This document shows, one piece after another, positions 22,404-34,500 of a stretch of DNA of 64,000 nt. The stretch spans positions 26,120,558-26,184,557 of the forward strand of contig NC_049916.1 of assembly GCF_001411555.2 (NCBI RefSeq), in the 5' to 3' direction. Numbering within the stretch: position 1 is the stretch's first letter; every line of letters starts with the position of its first letter. The notes beneath the pieces were generated by a model. It worked only from the letters and a program-made list of their open reading frames with translations, had not been told where the DNA came from and made no database searches. A program made the translations under genes and the position numbers. The stretch comes from Juglans regia. Its lineage: Eukaryota; Streptophyta; Magnoliopsida; Fagales; Juglandaceae.

Positions 22404-22712
22404 ATACCTTGATGAGAGAAGATTTGCATCAACTGGGTGAAGTTGGGGTTCCTAATTGAGACATTGAGAGCCAGGTTGTAGTGAAGAGTGTTGTCGTTGG
22501 CTGTAAAGTTGAACTAGATGAGCCGGATGTCGGTGACGCAGAACTTGATCTCGTTGTGGAGGAAGATGAGCCTGAAGATGAAGCCCGCGAGGGCTACGAT
22601 GACGAGCACGATGAAAAGGATTTGAAGAACAAGACTTATAAGGCAACTGATCAAGAGTCACCCACAAAGTTGCAGCAGCAACAGTCGCACCCATCTTTTG
22701 CTCCCATGGTGT
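22404..22712 (-). pseudogene. NDR1/HIN1-like (NHL) gene fragment
   Basis: On the minus strand a Cys-rich stretch (CDCCCCNF) is followed, after a frameshift, by a hydrophobic helix (FIVLVIVALAGFIFRLIF), then EIKFCVTDIRL, a TAG stop, FNFTANDNTLHYNLALNVSI and RNPN. This order (Cys cluster, membrane helix, start of the LEA-14/WHy-type domain with the N-rich NPN motif) is that of plant NHL proteins, membrane proteins linked to defence. The fragment stops just after RNPN, so most of the extracellular domain is missing. With a frameshift, a stop and truncation it is a pseudogene. The copy at 49579-49887 is identical as far as I can read. Confidence 0.75.
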
Positions 22713-23905
22713 AACAACTCAGACTCAGAGAGAAAAAGTTGTGAGAGAGAGAGAGAGATAGTTGCTTCCGATAAAAGCACGAGCTAGTGTATGAAAAAGG
22801 GAAAAAGAAAAGAAAAAAGAAATAACTTATTTAGGAAAACTATATGCCAGGAAAAGAATAAGGAAAAAAGAGAGAGATGAGAAACGAAGAAATGGAAGAA
22901 AAAATAGAAAGATAGAGGTTTGTTTTATGATAATCTTTCTTTCTTTTTACTTTTGTCATTTTTATTATTTTTTATTTCACATAACATGTCACATACAACC
23001 CGATTATCTCCCGTTTTGTACGTCCCAATTGTACCTAGCAAAACTCATTTTCCAATAGATGGATGGCTTGTTTTGGATATTGTAGTTTGTAAATCCAAAA
23101 TCATACGAGCACGGCTACTCCCACGGAAAATTTGGTATTGAATAGTCTAAATTATTTTTCTCTCTTTTTTTTAGCCATTTTTTAAACCCTTTTAAATATT
23201 TAAAAAAAATTTAAAAAGTGTTAGTATTTTTAATAATAATATTTATTTCCATTGTTTTTAGTAGCCGTTGGTTAAAGGGCTTGTGAGCCGTTTGTTATGG
23301 CCTTTAGTTACCTTCAGTGTTTTTCTTTATCGTTTTGATCGCTAAGCTCACTTTGTTTTTTATCTCATTAAATTCTGGACGTTGGCTTCATTATTTTTGT
23401 TTCTTCCCGTTATGTCCATTACGTCGTCCAGAGTCTCTCTCTTAGTCCGATTTATATATATTTGTTCTGATCTTTCAGTACGGATGTGATATATATTTGA
23501 GAATGAGTGAGATAAGAAAAATAAGTTTTGAGAATATATATTTTTGAGAGTATTTTCAGATAAAGAAAAATATTTTTTTGGTGAAGCTTTGAATTCAATT
23601 ATTTGTATAGAATTGATTCGGATTATACGACAATTAATTGAATTATTGTATCTTGAAAGAGTCAAATCAATAAGAATTACGTTAATAAATAAAAAACATT
23701 ATAAGTGTTGGATTTTTATTATATTTTTTTAAAGAATTACGTTATATATTATATTTTAATCTCACTATGAATACATCATGTCACTAATTGTCAATCCTGA
23801 TTCCTGACGTTACTCTTTATTTTTCAAAAAATAATATATTAAAAAGTATTATATGAGTAATTCCATGTAAGCAAATAAAAAATATTACGTCACATATACG
23901 ACTAA
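22713..23905. other. AT-rich non-coding stretch
   Basis: A GA-rich tract (22725-22920) follows the NHL fragment; from 23036 the DNA matches base 1 onward of the window. No gene is seen. Confidence 0.6.
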
Positions 23906-24085
23906 GGCTTCGTTTGGATCCCAAACTAATCTCAACTCATCATTATAATTTTTTAAAATCTCAATACAAAATATAATAAATAATTCAACTTTTTCAAATT
24001 CTAAAATAATAATAATATTAAAAAATAATATTTTAATAATATTTTATCATCTCAACTCAACTCACTTCAACATCCAAACACAACC
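23906..24085. mobile_element. Harbinger/Tourist-like MITE, 180 bp, TSD TAA
   Basis: The ends GGCTTCGTTTGGAT and ATCCAAACACAACC form 14-bp inverted repeats with three mismatches, flanked by TAA on both sides (23903-23905, 24086-24088). The empty site is preserved at about 866 (CGACTAAATAGCC), which proves insertion after the old duplication. The core is AT-rich with CATCTCAACTCA. Confidence 0.9.
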
Positions 24086-24192
24086 TAAATAGCCATGTCA
24101 GGCGTTACATGACATGAGCTACCAAAAAGAACAATGCCGACAATAACAAAGATAAGATATATTTTAACCAAAGTTTAATATGTACATGCACT

Positions 24193-24817
24193 TAGGGCTG
24201 CAAACGGTCCGGTCCGGTCCGGCGATGGACCGAAAATTTTCGGTCCATTATTTTTCCAGACCGGACCGATAGCTATCGGTCCGGTCCGGTCCAGTCGGTC
24301 CGCCCTCTTTTTTTTTAAATAATTAATAAAAAAAATTTATTTAAAATACTAAATTAAATTAAGTGACTTATTAATGTGGATTATATAACAAACTCAATAA
24401 AAAAATATTTTATATGGTCAATGATAATAAATTAGATGAAAATTATATTATTAATTTATATAATTACTATATAATTAACTAATTGATATTATATATTTAT
24501 TAATTCATAGAATATTAACAAGTGTTAATAGTATATTTAAAATTTTATATAGTTAATAGTGATAGGTTAAATGAAGATATATATAAAATATTGTTAATTT
24601 ATAGAATATTAACAAGTATTAATAATATATTTAAAAATTTATATTGTTAATTGTACAATTATTATATATAAAATATATATATAAAAAATATTTTTTTTTA
24701 AAATTTTTCATTCGGTCCGGTCCGGTCCAAAAAAATCGTGGACCGGACCGAATGATTTCGGTCCTCTAAAATATGGACCGGACCGGTCCGGTCCGACCAG
24801 ACCGTTAATCACCCCTA
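24193..24817. mobile_element. hAT non-autonomous element, 625 bp, 8-bp TSD
   Basis: Terminal TAGGGCTGCAAACGG and CCGTTAATCACCCCTA match the hAT consensus TAGGG(G/C)TG. The 8-bp duplication CATGCACT lies at 24185-24192 and 24818-24825; the empty site is at about 975 in unit 1. Both subterminal regions are packed with GGTCCGGTCC and GGACCG repeats that can pair across the element. No transposase. Confidence 0.92.
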
Positions 24818-25049
24818 CATGCACTGCTAAAAGGAGGGCAGGGGGAAAATGACTAAAAAAATATGAAGCATTAATGGCCGTTGGTTTGAAATGATATAAA
24901 AATTGTAATAAATAAATAAATGACTTGCTTTTCTCCATTGGTGGGGAATTGATTCCGCACACATAAAGTTCGATATTCCACGATGCACATGAATCAGGCC
25001 GCCAGCTTGTTAATCGTTATATTTATATATATATATATATATACACATA

Positions 25050-26124
25050 CTAGCAATGGCTAAACATGTAACACGTTTGCCATATTTGCCTAATTGAAAA
25101 ATAAAATAAAATATAACTTCAAATATTAAAATAGTCTAATACATAAGAGTGAAATTACTTTTTATTAAAAATATCTACAACATCAACAGTAATGAACAGT
25201 TTAAAATAGTGATCAATATCCAGCATATTCTTCTACTGTCGTTCCTTTGCATCTTGTTTTTCTTCTTCTCTTTCTCGCATATTTGTTTTCTTTCTACAGC
25301 TCAATAACATAAGTATATTTCTTCTTCGTTTCCCTTCTTTCCCGTATGATTTCTTCTTCATTTCAGATGTATTTTTGCATCTTTATTTTGTTTATTCTTC
25401 GTTTCTTTTTGGTTTGAAGAGAGGAAGAGAGAGAGTTGTCGTGTGCGTGCAAATGCCAGTGTGCGACGGAAAGGGAAAGGGAGGTTCGTGGTGGCTGCGT
25501 CATGTAGAGATTGTCGCCGATGTGAAGTGGTAGAGGTGCGGTGGCTTGGGTGGCAGCGTACGGCTACACAGGTTGAGAGAAGTGGGAGAAACTCATTTCA
25601 GATGGGTTTTTGCGAAGGAGAGATAGAGCTACGCGTGGGGGACGTCGATGGTGGCAAGGTTGGTCGCCGGCTAAGGGGCGCCTATGATGGTCGTGATGGT
25701 AGGTGGCCGCATACGGCTGCGTCGGTTGAGAGAATTGAGAGAAATCATTTTCGGATGAGTTTCTGAGGGGGAGAGATAGGGATGCGCTTGGGAGACATCG
25801 GTGGTACCTCGATTGGTCGTCGGCGTGAGAGGGACTCGCCGATGGTGGCGGTGCCAGGCTAGGCTGAATGAGAACAGGCCGTGGTGATTAATCGGGCCAG
25901 AGGAGAGAGATAAAGTGAAGAAAAAAAAATTAATAAAATCGACATAAAATCACTATAAAAAAATAATATATGTTGAAAAAATATCTAATTATTTGTTATT
26001 AATAAATAATAGTAAATTCTTTTTTTCTTGGGATAAAACTGAATATATAATATATATGTAGCTAAGAATATTTAAGATATGAACTCATGCATGCATGTGA
26101 TGCGCGCACCATGCATATAGGAAG

Positions 26125-26156
<32 letters not shown>

Positions 26157-27136
26157 GGAAATTGTCTCTGTATATATGTAACGTGTGCAATGGCAAAAAG
26201 ATCGTCAAATCCTATGTACTAGCTACCTACTAGGGGCCTAAAACAAAACCAGGGTCAGCCCCAGTTTGAGGAAAACCGCTCGAGATGATCAGTTGCATGC
26301 AGGTGTTGACATCATTTAAATGGAAGACCCTCGTGATCATGCTCTCTCTGTGCTAAATAATGCATGGCCGATACATGCATTTTCGCATATTTTATTCATT
26401 ATTTTGTGATAAACGCACAGGAAAGTTATGCTTAGTCTCTAAATTCATTTTATACAGAAACATCTATTATACATAGGTAAATTTGAGAGATGAGATGAAA
26501 ATTTTATATTTTGTTTGAGAGTTTAAAATATTATGTTTTAAAATTATTATTGTCTTGAGATTTAAAAAAGGTGAATTGAAATTTGAAAAAGTTGAATTGT
26601 TTATTATATTTTGTATAAAAATTTGAAAAATGTGTAATAATTAAATGAGATAAAAATTTTATATCTCATCCCACCACCCAAACCTGCCCTAAAATATTGT
26701 AAAATTATGTTCAAGCAAAAAAATAGATCATACAATTCGGTGCAGATTTAGATCAATTCTAAAAATAATGCCACAAAAACTTCAATGTTCTCTCCATAAA
26801 TGTTGTGAATGAGGATAACACATCACCTTTGAATACATAACTCCCAAACTTTACTTTCAATAACGAAAAAAATAATTATGTAATATTTAATCGTTTAAAA
26901 AACAAACTATAATATGAATTCGAAACATAATCCTTTACTTTTCAAACTTGCTTGAACTTATAGTTTGTTTAAACTTATTGCTATTTGAATTAGTAGTTTT
27001 TAATTAGAATGATCTATATTATCCTTATAGACCTTATAGACCTTATCATTAAATTCTCTTATTCTATACTGGATGTTTATATTTTAGAACAATTTAATAC
27101 ATGGCAAACGTGCCTCGCACGTAACTTCACCGCTAG
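25050..27136 (+). mobile_element. Non-autonomous Helitron-like element (copy F2)
   Basis: Same-site copy of the element at 1117-3230. Hairpin ACGTGC/GCACGT is at 27108-27113 and 27117-27122, CTAG at 27133-27136. It contains the GC-rich leader (about 25440-25890), the MITE-like insertion (about 26475-26694) and an RPA last-exon relic (about 26695-26835). Confidence 0.6.
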
Positions 27137-28034
27137 TATGGCTAAACATGTAACACTTTGCCACATCTGCCTAATTGAAAAAAAAATAAAGTGTTACTTT
27201 AAATATTAAAATATTCTAATGTATAAGAGTGAAATTACTGATTATTTATGTTCATAATTTATTATGAAATTTAAATTATATTAAAAATTCAAATTAATTA
27301 GATAGTTTTATTCTTTTAAAAATATTCAGTAAAACTTTATCATTTATTTAGTAATGAAAAATTAATATTTTATAAATTAAAGTTGATTTTAAGTGTATGA
27401 TATAATATTTATATTTTAATTATCTATTTTATGTTATTTTAAATCAATATTTAAATCTTTACTGTTAGATTAAATCTAAATAGTCAAGATGAAAAGTTGG
27501 AATTTAAAACCTCAAACCTAACTTTTTTCCTCACTTTTCCTTTTCTCCCTATCTCTCATTCCTCACGCACGTCTTCCCTCTCTCTCACCCGATCTGCTCC
27601 CTCACCAACGCGTTCCGTTTTCTTTTTGCACGAAGCTCGGCAAGTCATTTAGACAACGTTGAGAATAGCTGTTAGCAGGCCAGAGCTCATGGCTCGGTTC
27701 CTATGCTTTATACTTCGTGGATTGACACTTATAGGTTGGCAGAGCCCGAGGGCCTTGCTCTCTCACCAACGCGTTCCGTTTTCTTTTTGCACGAAGCTCA
27801 GCAAGTCATTTAGACTGCGTTGATAATAACTATTAGTAGGTCAAAGCTCATTGCTTGGTTCCTGTGCTTTATACTTCATAGCCGATCTAAAGACTGGGCT
27901 TGTTTCTGGTAGGTCGGGCGATTCTTGACCTTTCGCTCCCGACAACTTGTTCCAATGATAGAAATAACTTTGTTAATAGAAACAGAATTCAAATGAACTT
28001 TGTGAGTAACATACCTGGAATTTGTTGATTGTTA

Positions 28035-28604
28035 GAGCATTAGCATTGGTCTATGTATATGCATATGCAAAGTCATATTTGCATAATATGACCCTAAAAT
28101 CTTTCACATTAGCTTATGCATATCTAAATATTTAGCTACTTATGAATAGTTCTTATCTAAATTTGGATAACCACTATTCACCCTACAAATCATATTTTAA
28201 TAATTATTTATCTCTCCTCCCACTCTCTCTCTCATAATCCTTTATTTTTCTCCCTCCTTCAACAACACAACAAATCTTCATTTGCACATTCATTTTATTA
28301 TTATAATATATTATATTTTTTTTTTCATTTTATTTTATTTTTAATATAATATATAAAAAAATTATATTTTTTATTATTGCATTTGTATTATTAATGTCAA
28401 ATGTATGTAGTGGATGCTAATTGCAAAATATATATAAAAAAATTGATTTTAACAAAAAATTAATAATAATAAAATAATAATATTTAATTATTATTTTGTC
28501 TCAAATATGCATAAGCCAATGTGAGAATTTTGTTTAAATGGTAAAGTGGATATGCAAAAGAGGTGATTTTGTATATGCATATCCATATACCAATGCTAAT
28601 GCTC
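28035..28604. mobile_element. TIR MITE, 570 bp, TSD TTA
   Basis: The left end GAGCATTAGCATTGGT and right end ACCAATGCTAATGCTC are perfect inverted repeats, extended imperfectly by TATATGCATATGC-like sequence. TTA flanks both sides (28032-28034, 28605-28607). The empty site is kept at about 4118 (TTGTTTAGTCAGAG). PIF/Harbinger affinity is inferred from TSD length. Confidence 0.9.
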
Positions 28605-30384
28605 TTAGTCAGAGAGAGTTTGTGCTTTCCTGCGCAGCAATGCAGAGCAGTATAGCGCAGCAAAGCAGAATAGAAGTGCCTATCAGGATAGCCGAGCTGA
28701 GCAGAGCAGAAAATTCCAAACTGTGCAAAGAAGCCATACCAAGCAGAAAATTCGAGCCGTGCAGAACAAAATAGCGTAGCAGAATAGCCGAACCGGGCAA
28801 GAAAACCAATCCGAGCAGAAAATCCGAGCCAAGCATAAAAATCTCATGCAAGTTGTGCAATTTTATCAATTTTTGCTTATGCAACTGGTCTAGTCCTCCA
28901 TGGACTTTCCGTACATGACATATATTGCGCATGTGACTTTATATACATGTGACATATCTTCCGGTCTATGATAGGTGTAGCTGTGCGACGGTTTCCAAGT
29001 AGGTGCTTCATGTGCAATAATTTCCGAGCTGAAGGATCCATGCATTGAAGCATATGCTCCCGCGCAGTGATCTCCAAACAATAGTTTTCCATGAGGGTGA
29101 CTCCTGAGCATGAACATGCTAGATCTTACTTTCTCGACTTGGTGGTTTCCATTGTATTAATGTTTCCGAGCTGGTGGTTTTCATATATTGCGAATATCGT
29201 GCGTCTTCATGTGCAGGCGAAGTGTCATCCCGTGTAATAGCTTCCCATGTAATGGCTTCAAACTGAAGGACTCCGTGCAGGTTCTTCTCGTGTAGTGCTT
29301 TCCGAGCTGAGGAATCCGTGCGATTGGTTACTGAACTGAGGAACCCGTGTGGGTGGTTACTGAGCAAGTTTAGGGACCTAGCTGAGGGATCCGTGCATAT
29401 AGCTTCCGAGCTAGTGAGCCCCGAGCAGGTGGTTCCCGTGCAGGTTCTCTTCGTGCAGCGGTTTCTGAGTTGGTGTTCTTCATGTAATGACGTGTATGCT
29501 CTATGCATCTATTTTACCGAGTTGAAGTATTCGAGTAGATAGTAGCCGAACTGAGTAGTTTGTGCTTATGGTCACCTCGAGCTGGGGGACCCGTGCATGT
29601 AGTTTGCTGAACTAAGGAGTTCGTGCATATGGCTACCTCTGTCTGCGTAGCTTTATTGAGTTGAGGAACCCCATGAAGGTGGCTACCGAGCTGAGGAGTT
29701 CTTGCATGTGTTACTGAGCTGAGGAGCCCACGTATGTTGTTTCCTCTGTACATGTATTTTACAGAGCTAAAGGATCCCGTGTGTGTTGTTACTAAGCTAT
29801 TGACTTCCGAGCAGGTGGTGTTGGAGCTGGAGACCGAGCTTAGAGACCGAACATGGTGACCGAGCTGCTTCCATGGCATTACTGGACGTGGTTTGTGCGG
29901 AACCATGCCCGAGGGAGTCGCCGGTTTATGATCGGCTCAAAGGAGATAGACGATGCCGGCGCACCACATGGTGGGCGTCGGCCACCTCTCCTGCCGTGTA
30001 GCAGCTGGGCTACCACGTAGTACCACAAGGCTGTGCGGTTTCTTTTCGTCGAGGTCGCTTCCCAGGTATGAGAGGCTACAGGTGATGCTCCGGCAGTGAC
30101 AGACAGTGCCGGCGAGCCACACAGTGGGCTCTGGCCCCCTTTTACTGCCGTGTCGAGGTTGGGTGCTCTCCATGTTCACTACGTGGTGCGCATGGGAGCA
30201 CTGTTCACGACCCCTCGGTGGGGGGCCGTGGCTTCTAGAGCCAGAGACCGCCGATGGTCTAGGCGGTGACCGCCGAAAGGTGACTGGGCTCTCGGCGCCG
30301 TGCCACGAGCTATGGGAGCGCTGAAGGTCGGGCCCCATGCACACACATAGTGCACGGGCCTTGCATGCGAACGTGTACGCTCAT

Positions 30385-30654
30385 TAGGGCTGCAAACGGG
30401 CCGGTCAGGTCCGGTCCGGCGATGGACCGAAAATTTTCGATCCGGTCCGGTCCAGTCGGTCCGCCCTCTTTTTTTTTTTTTTTTAATAATTAATAAAAAA
30501 ATTTATTTAAAATACTAAATTAAACTAAGTGACTTATTAATGTGGATTATGTAACAAACTCAACAAAAAAATATTTTATATGGTCAATGATAATAAATTA
30601 GATGAAAATTATATTATTAATTTATATAATTACTATATAATTAACTAATTGATA
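30385..30654. mobile_element. hAT element truncated by the assembly gap
   Basis: TAGGGCTGCAAACGG begins right after ACGCTCAT (30377-30384). The complete counterpart is 57560-58221. The contig ends inside its AT-rich core, a region also shared with the hAT elements at 24193 and 51368. Confidence 0.9.
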
Positions 30655-30754
30655 NNNNNNNNNNNNNNNNNNNNNNNNNNNNNNNNNNNNNNNNNNNNNN
30701 NNNNNNNNNNNNNNNNNNNNNNNNNNNNNNNNNNNNNNNNNNNNNNNNNNNNNN
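30655..30754. other. Assembly gap, 100 N
   Basis: Exactly 100 N, a conventional placeholder for unknown distance. Left: hAT element of copy A. Right: sequence downstream of the last visible UPL5 exon. The true content and the adjacency of the two contigs are not established. Confidence 1.
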
Positions 30755-31507
30755 ATAATTGCCCATAACCATTGAGAACTTGACTGAATCCATTATGCCC
30801 AGTACTTTAATCCCTATATTTACCCTCACCAAACTCTAACCCCATTTTTTTTTAATCGAGACTCTAACCCCATTTTTAAAGACCATGCAAAGTATTGATG
30901 ATATTCACATACATTTATCTTCCAACTGTCATTATGCAGCCTTGTAAGTATAAGCATGTTTACACAAGAAAACTCTTTTCTCCTTTCTTCTATTACCAAA
31001 AACAAACACACCCTGCCTTGGGTAAGCCATTTGAATAGTCAGAAGGTATTAGAGGCATTCAAAGGTGCCCAGCATACAAAAACTATTTTTTTAAAATTAA
31101 GCAAATAATGGAGCAACCAGCCCCCATTCAACATCTCTTATAACGTGTTCTACGCTTTGAAAGCAAGATAAAAAAAAAAATCACATCAATTAAAATTATG
31201 GTGAGAATTTTCTATAAGTAACATTATAGTGAGAATTAGCGAAGAGGGAAAAGGATGAGCTAAATAGAACTTTGGAAAAAAAGATATCTAGAAAGGCACA
31301 AGAAGGCATGTAGCATACCCAAAAATGAAGACTTCACCCACAAGGCAACCCATATTATAAGACATAGGAAGCGATCTTAAATTTTCCAACAGGAAAAAAA
31401 ACAGAAAATAAGATAATAAAAAAAGGAAATAACAGAAAATATGGTACTGCAAGAGAAGATACTAATCAGAGCTAGAGAGAATAATAAAAGTAAAATCCTG
31501 CAAGCAC
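30755..31507. other. UPL5 intron 2 or 3' region, no exon found
   Basis: A GT donor at 31507-31506 starts an intron here. I searched this stretch on the minus strand for the end of the HECT domain and saw no open frame matching it. The sequence is AT-rich and unremarkable. Confidence 0.6.
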
Positions 31508-34500
31508 TACTCAGTATGTGCCTTCCAATCATTCACGCAGATGGTAGTTTCACTTCCATAAAGCATCGAATCGAGATCTTCAAGCTCTAAACTTTGGAAA
31601 AAGAACTTCTGGAGCCCGGTGTTACAAAGAATATGACCAAAACCTTGAGCAAAATGTGATACCTGTTCTGAGATAGATTTCACAAACTGATGGTCTATGA
31701 GAAGTTTAACATATTCCTCCCTGTTCTTGCTATTCACAACAATGCTTTTCCCACCAGGGTAAAGTTCGACGACTTTCCTGGTTCCTAACTCCTCAACTTC
31801 TCTAACAAACGTTAGTCCTAAAGCATCTGAATCAATAAAATCAGAATCCATCTCCAGAATCTGCTTGCAGCTACTATACAAGCATGGATCTGCATCCCTT
31901 ATGTCTTCCAGAGAAATGTCCCTTCCAGCCAATTGTAAGAAAAATACACGATCAAAGACAATGCCTACTTGCACTTTATGCATCAAAGCTAAAGCAATTA
32001 CCCGGCCAGAGAAGTTGAAATATTCAAGGTGCAAGGGATCCACCTTAGATGCTGCATGCAGAAGAAAATGAATAAATTGATCATGATTGTCTTTGAAAAA
32101 TGTTTTTTTCTCCATAGAACATTTACTATAACAGAAAATAATTCAGAATGCGGAAGCAGGGAAACTCTGCATGATGATACAACTCCCAAAAGAATGAGGG
32201 AAACCCAAAACAGGCTCCAGGCAGCTTCTCTGAAATTGGACTAATATTACAACCTAACACCAAACAATTGTTCCAGAAATAATTCTTTTGTAACTTGAGG
32301 AAAGGAGGAAATACCACCTCATTCCTGGAAAATGATTCAGTACTTGGGTTGTTCCAGGCATCTAGGTTATCCACGCCATTGTGATTCTGAAATTGCACGA
32401 GAAGTTTCGGTACTTATGTTGAGAAGGAACTGCTCAAGGTGATTATGAGGACCTTCCATTCTACATAGGTTTTCAATTTTTTTTAGGCACCACAATCCAA
32501 CTTGGTCTGGCCCCCGGTCTTCCCTTTTATATCTATGCATATATCTTAGGTTGGTTTCATGTCACCTATTGTTTATAGATATGTGCATCGAAATATGTCT
32601 TCTAGTTTTTTATTGGACTTTTGATGCGTCAGATTTGTATATTACTTCTGATGGATCAGATTTTGTATTGATTACGTCTCGTCTAGCCCAAGTTCACATT
32701 AACCATATTCCAGAACCAGAACATGCCATCGCCACTACAGACTGAGAACCACTCTGTCTGTATTATACAAGGAAAGAAGATTTCCACAAGGATCACTTTT
32801 CTACGATCTCTACCCTCCACATAATTCTAATCATGCATAGACCTCAACAAATGAAAAATCTAGACCGTAAGGCTCAACAGATCACAAACACACTCGAGTG
32901 TAGTGGCTGCAGTACCAGTCATATTCCGACTTCTACATTATGTCAAACATGTATTAACGGAAATCAAGTCATAATGCTCCTAAAATATCGTATAACACTT
33001 GAAAAACTATTCTGTTCCTAGTAGGTACCAGTGAGCTAGATGAAGACAGATATTGTGTGCGACTACATTCAGATATTAATAACCCACGCTACAAACTCAC
33101 AGTTGCATGTACAAATGTTAACTTTGGAAGTCAAACAGTTAACAACGCTACAAACTCACAGTTACGTGTACAAATGTTAATTTTGGGAGTTACAGATTGT
33201 AGAAGAACAGATTAATATGACCACAGAAAAACACTCCTCTATTTCAGGAGTTCAACTTACCACAACACACTCCTTGCCTACAGGATTTTCAGAATCAAGA
33301 TAGTTGGATATGTAATCTATTTGAATTTTGAATCTTACAATATATAGGCTATAAAGTAGGATAGCTGTTATTTTCATACTCTATTTAAAGTCCTTGTCTT
33401 ACACAACTCAATATATAGAAAATTCAAAGTTTAGCCTTTTCTACATGGTATCACAGAGCCAAACAAAGACCAACGTCTGATCCCAAATGGCCTCCTCCTT
33501 CTCATCCACTTCTAATACAGTAGCTGCCCCGCCCACCCTTCCGTCCCTCTCAAATTTGCCACTGTCTATCAAACTAAATAATTCCAACTATCTCGTTTGG
33601 AAAGCTCAAGCCCTACCCTACTTCCGTGGCCAAGCTGTTTTTGGCTATCTCGATGGCCCTGTAAAGCCCCCTCCCAAAGAAATCGATGCCCCTCATCCCA
33701 CCTCAGGTGCTATTGTTAAAATTCCAAACCCTCAATATGACCAGTGGCTTCGTCAGGATTCCTTAATACTTGCCACCATCAACGCTTCTCTCACTGAGGA
33801 TGTTCTCACTCAAGTCATGACATTTACCACTTCTCGTGATGTATGGCTTGCTCTTGAAAGAAATTTCTCCTCTTTCCCGTGCCAAAGCTATTCAAATTCG
33901 CACTCAACTTGCTAATGTGCGGAAAGGCGCTATGTCTGCCAATGATTACTTTCTTTCCATCAAGCACATGGCTGATGAACTTGCACTCGCTGGCCAACCA
34001 CTCAGTGGTGATGACGTTATCACTTACGTTCTTGCTGGCCTTGGCCAAGAGTATGATTCCTTGGCTTCAACAGTTACCTCTTGGTCTGATGTTGTCACCT
34101 TGGAGGAGATGTATTCATTGCTCCTTATCAGTGAGTCGCGGATCAACTAGCATCATCAAACTCTCCAGATTGCTGCTTCCATGAATATGGCCACTAAACA
34201 ACCTCAGCAACACTATCAGTTTTAGTCTCGGCCTGCTACCAACTTTCAACCCTCAAACCGTGGTCGTGGTGGTGGCTATCGCGGCAGGGGTCGTGGTGGC
34301 CTGAAACCAGGTCATAATGCACGTAAGTGCTTTCATCGTTTTGATTTATCTTTCCAGGATCAACAGCCCCAAAATCGCCAGCATCGAGCTTTAGTTGCTG
34401 CGAATCATGCACATGTTGATACTGAGTGGCATCCCCACACAGGAGCTACCCATCATCTCACCAATGATCTGAACAACATTCATCTTTGGAATGAGGACTA

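Larger units (their letters stand above)
23036..30384. repeat. Middle copy of the old duplicated block (F2)
   Basis: Diverged from 1-6170 but near-identical to 50211-57559. Relative to 1-6170 it has three clean additions (23906-24085, 24193-24817, 28035-28604) and lacks the MITE at 4507. The rest is non-coding: AT-rich part, Helitron-like element, 154-bp direct repeats (about 27597-27890), GAGC-rich tract (28610-28850) and the CCGAGCTGAGG repeat block (28980-30380). Confidence 0.85.
13429..30654. repeat. Young segmental duplication, copy A (cut by gap)
   Basis: This segment is collinear with 42476-57829. After the Helitron AT block the offset is a constant 27175 bp all the way to the gap, and from about 19.5 kb onward I found only isolated differences (for example a base near 20728/47903). 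The left edge is the Helitron 5' terminus: just outside it copy A has the chitinase pseudogene flank and copy B the UPL5 promoter. The right edge is unknown because the N gap starts at 30655. Confidence 0.9.
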
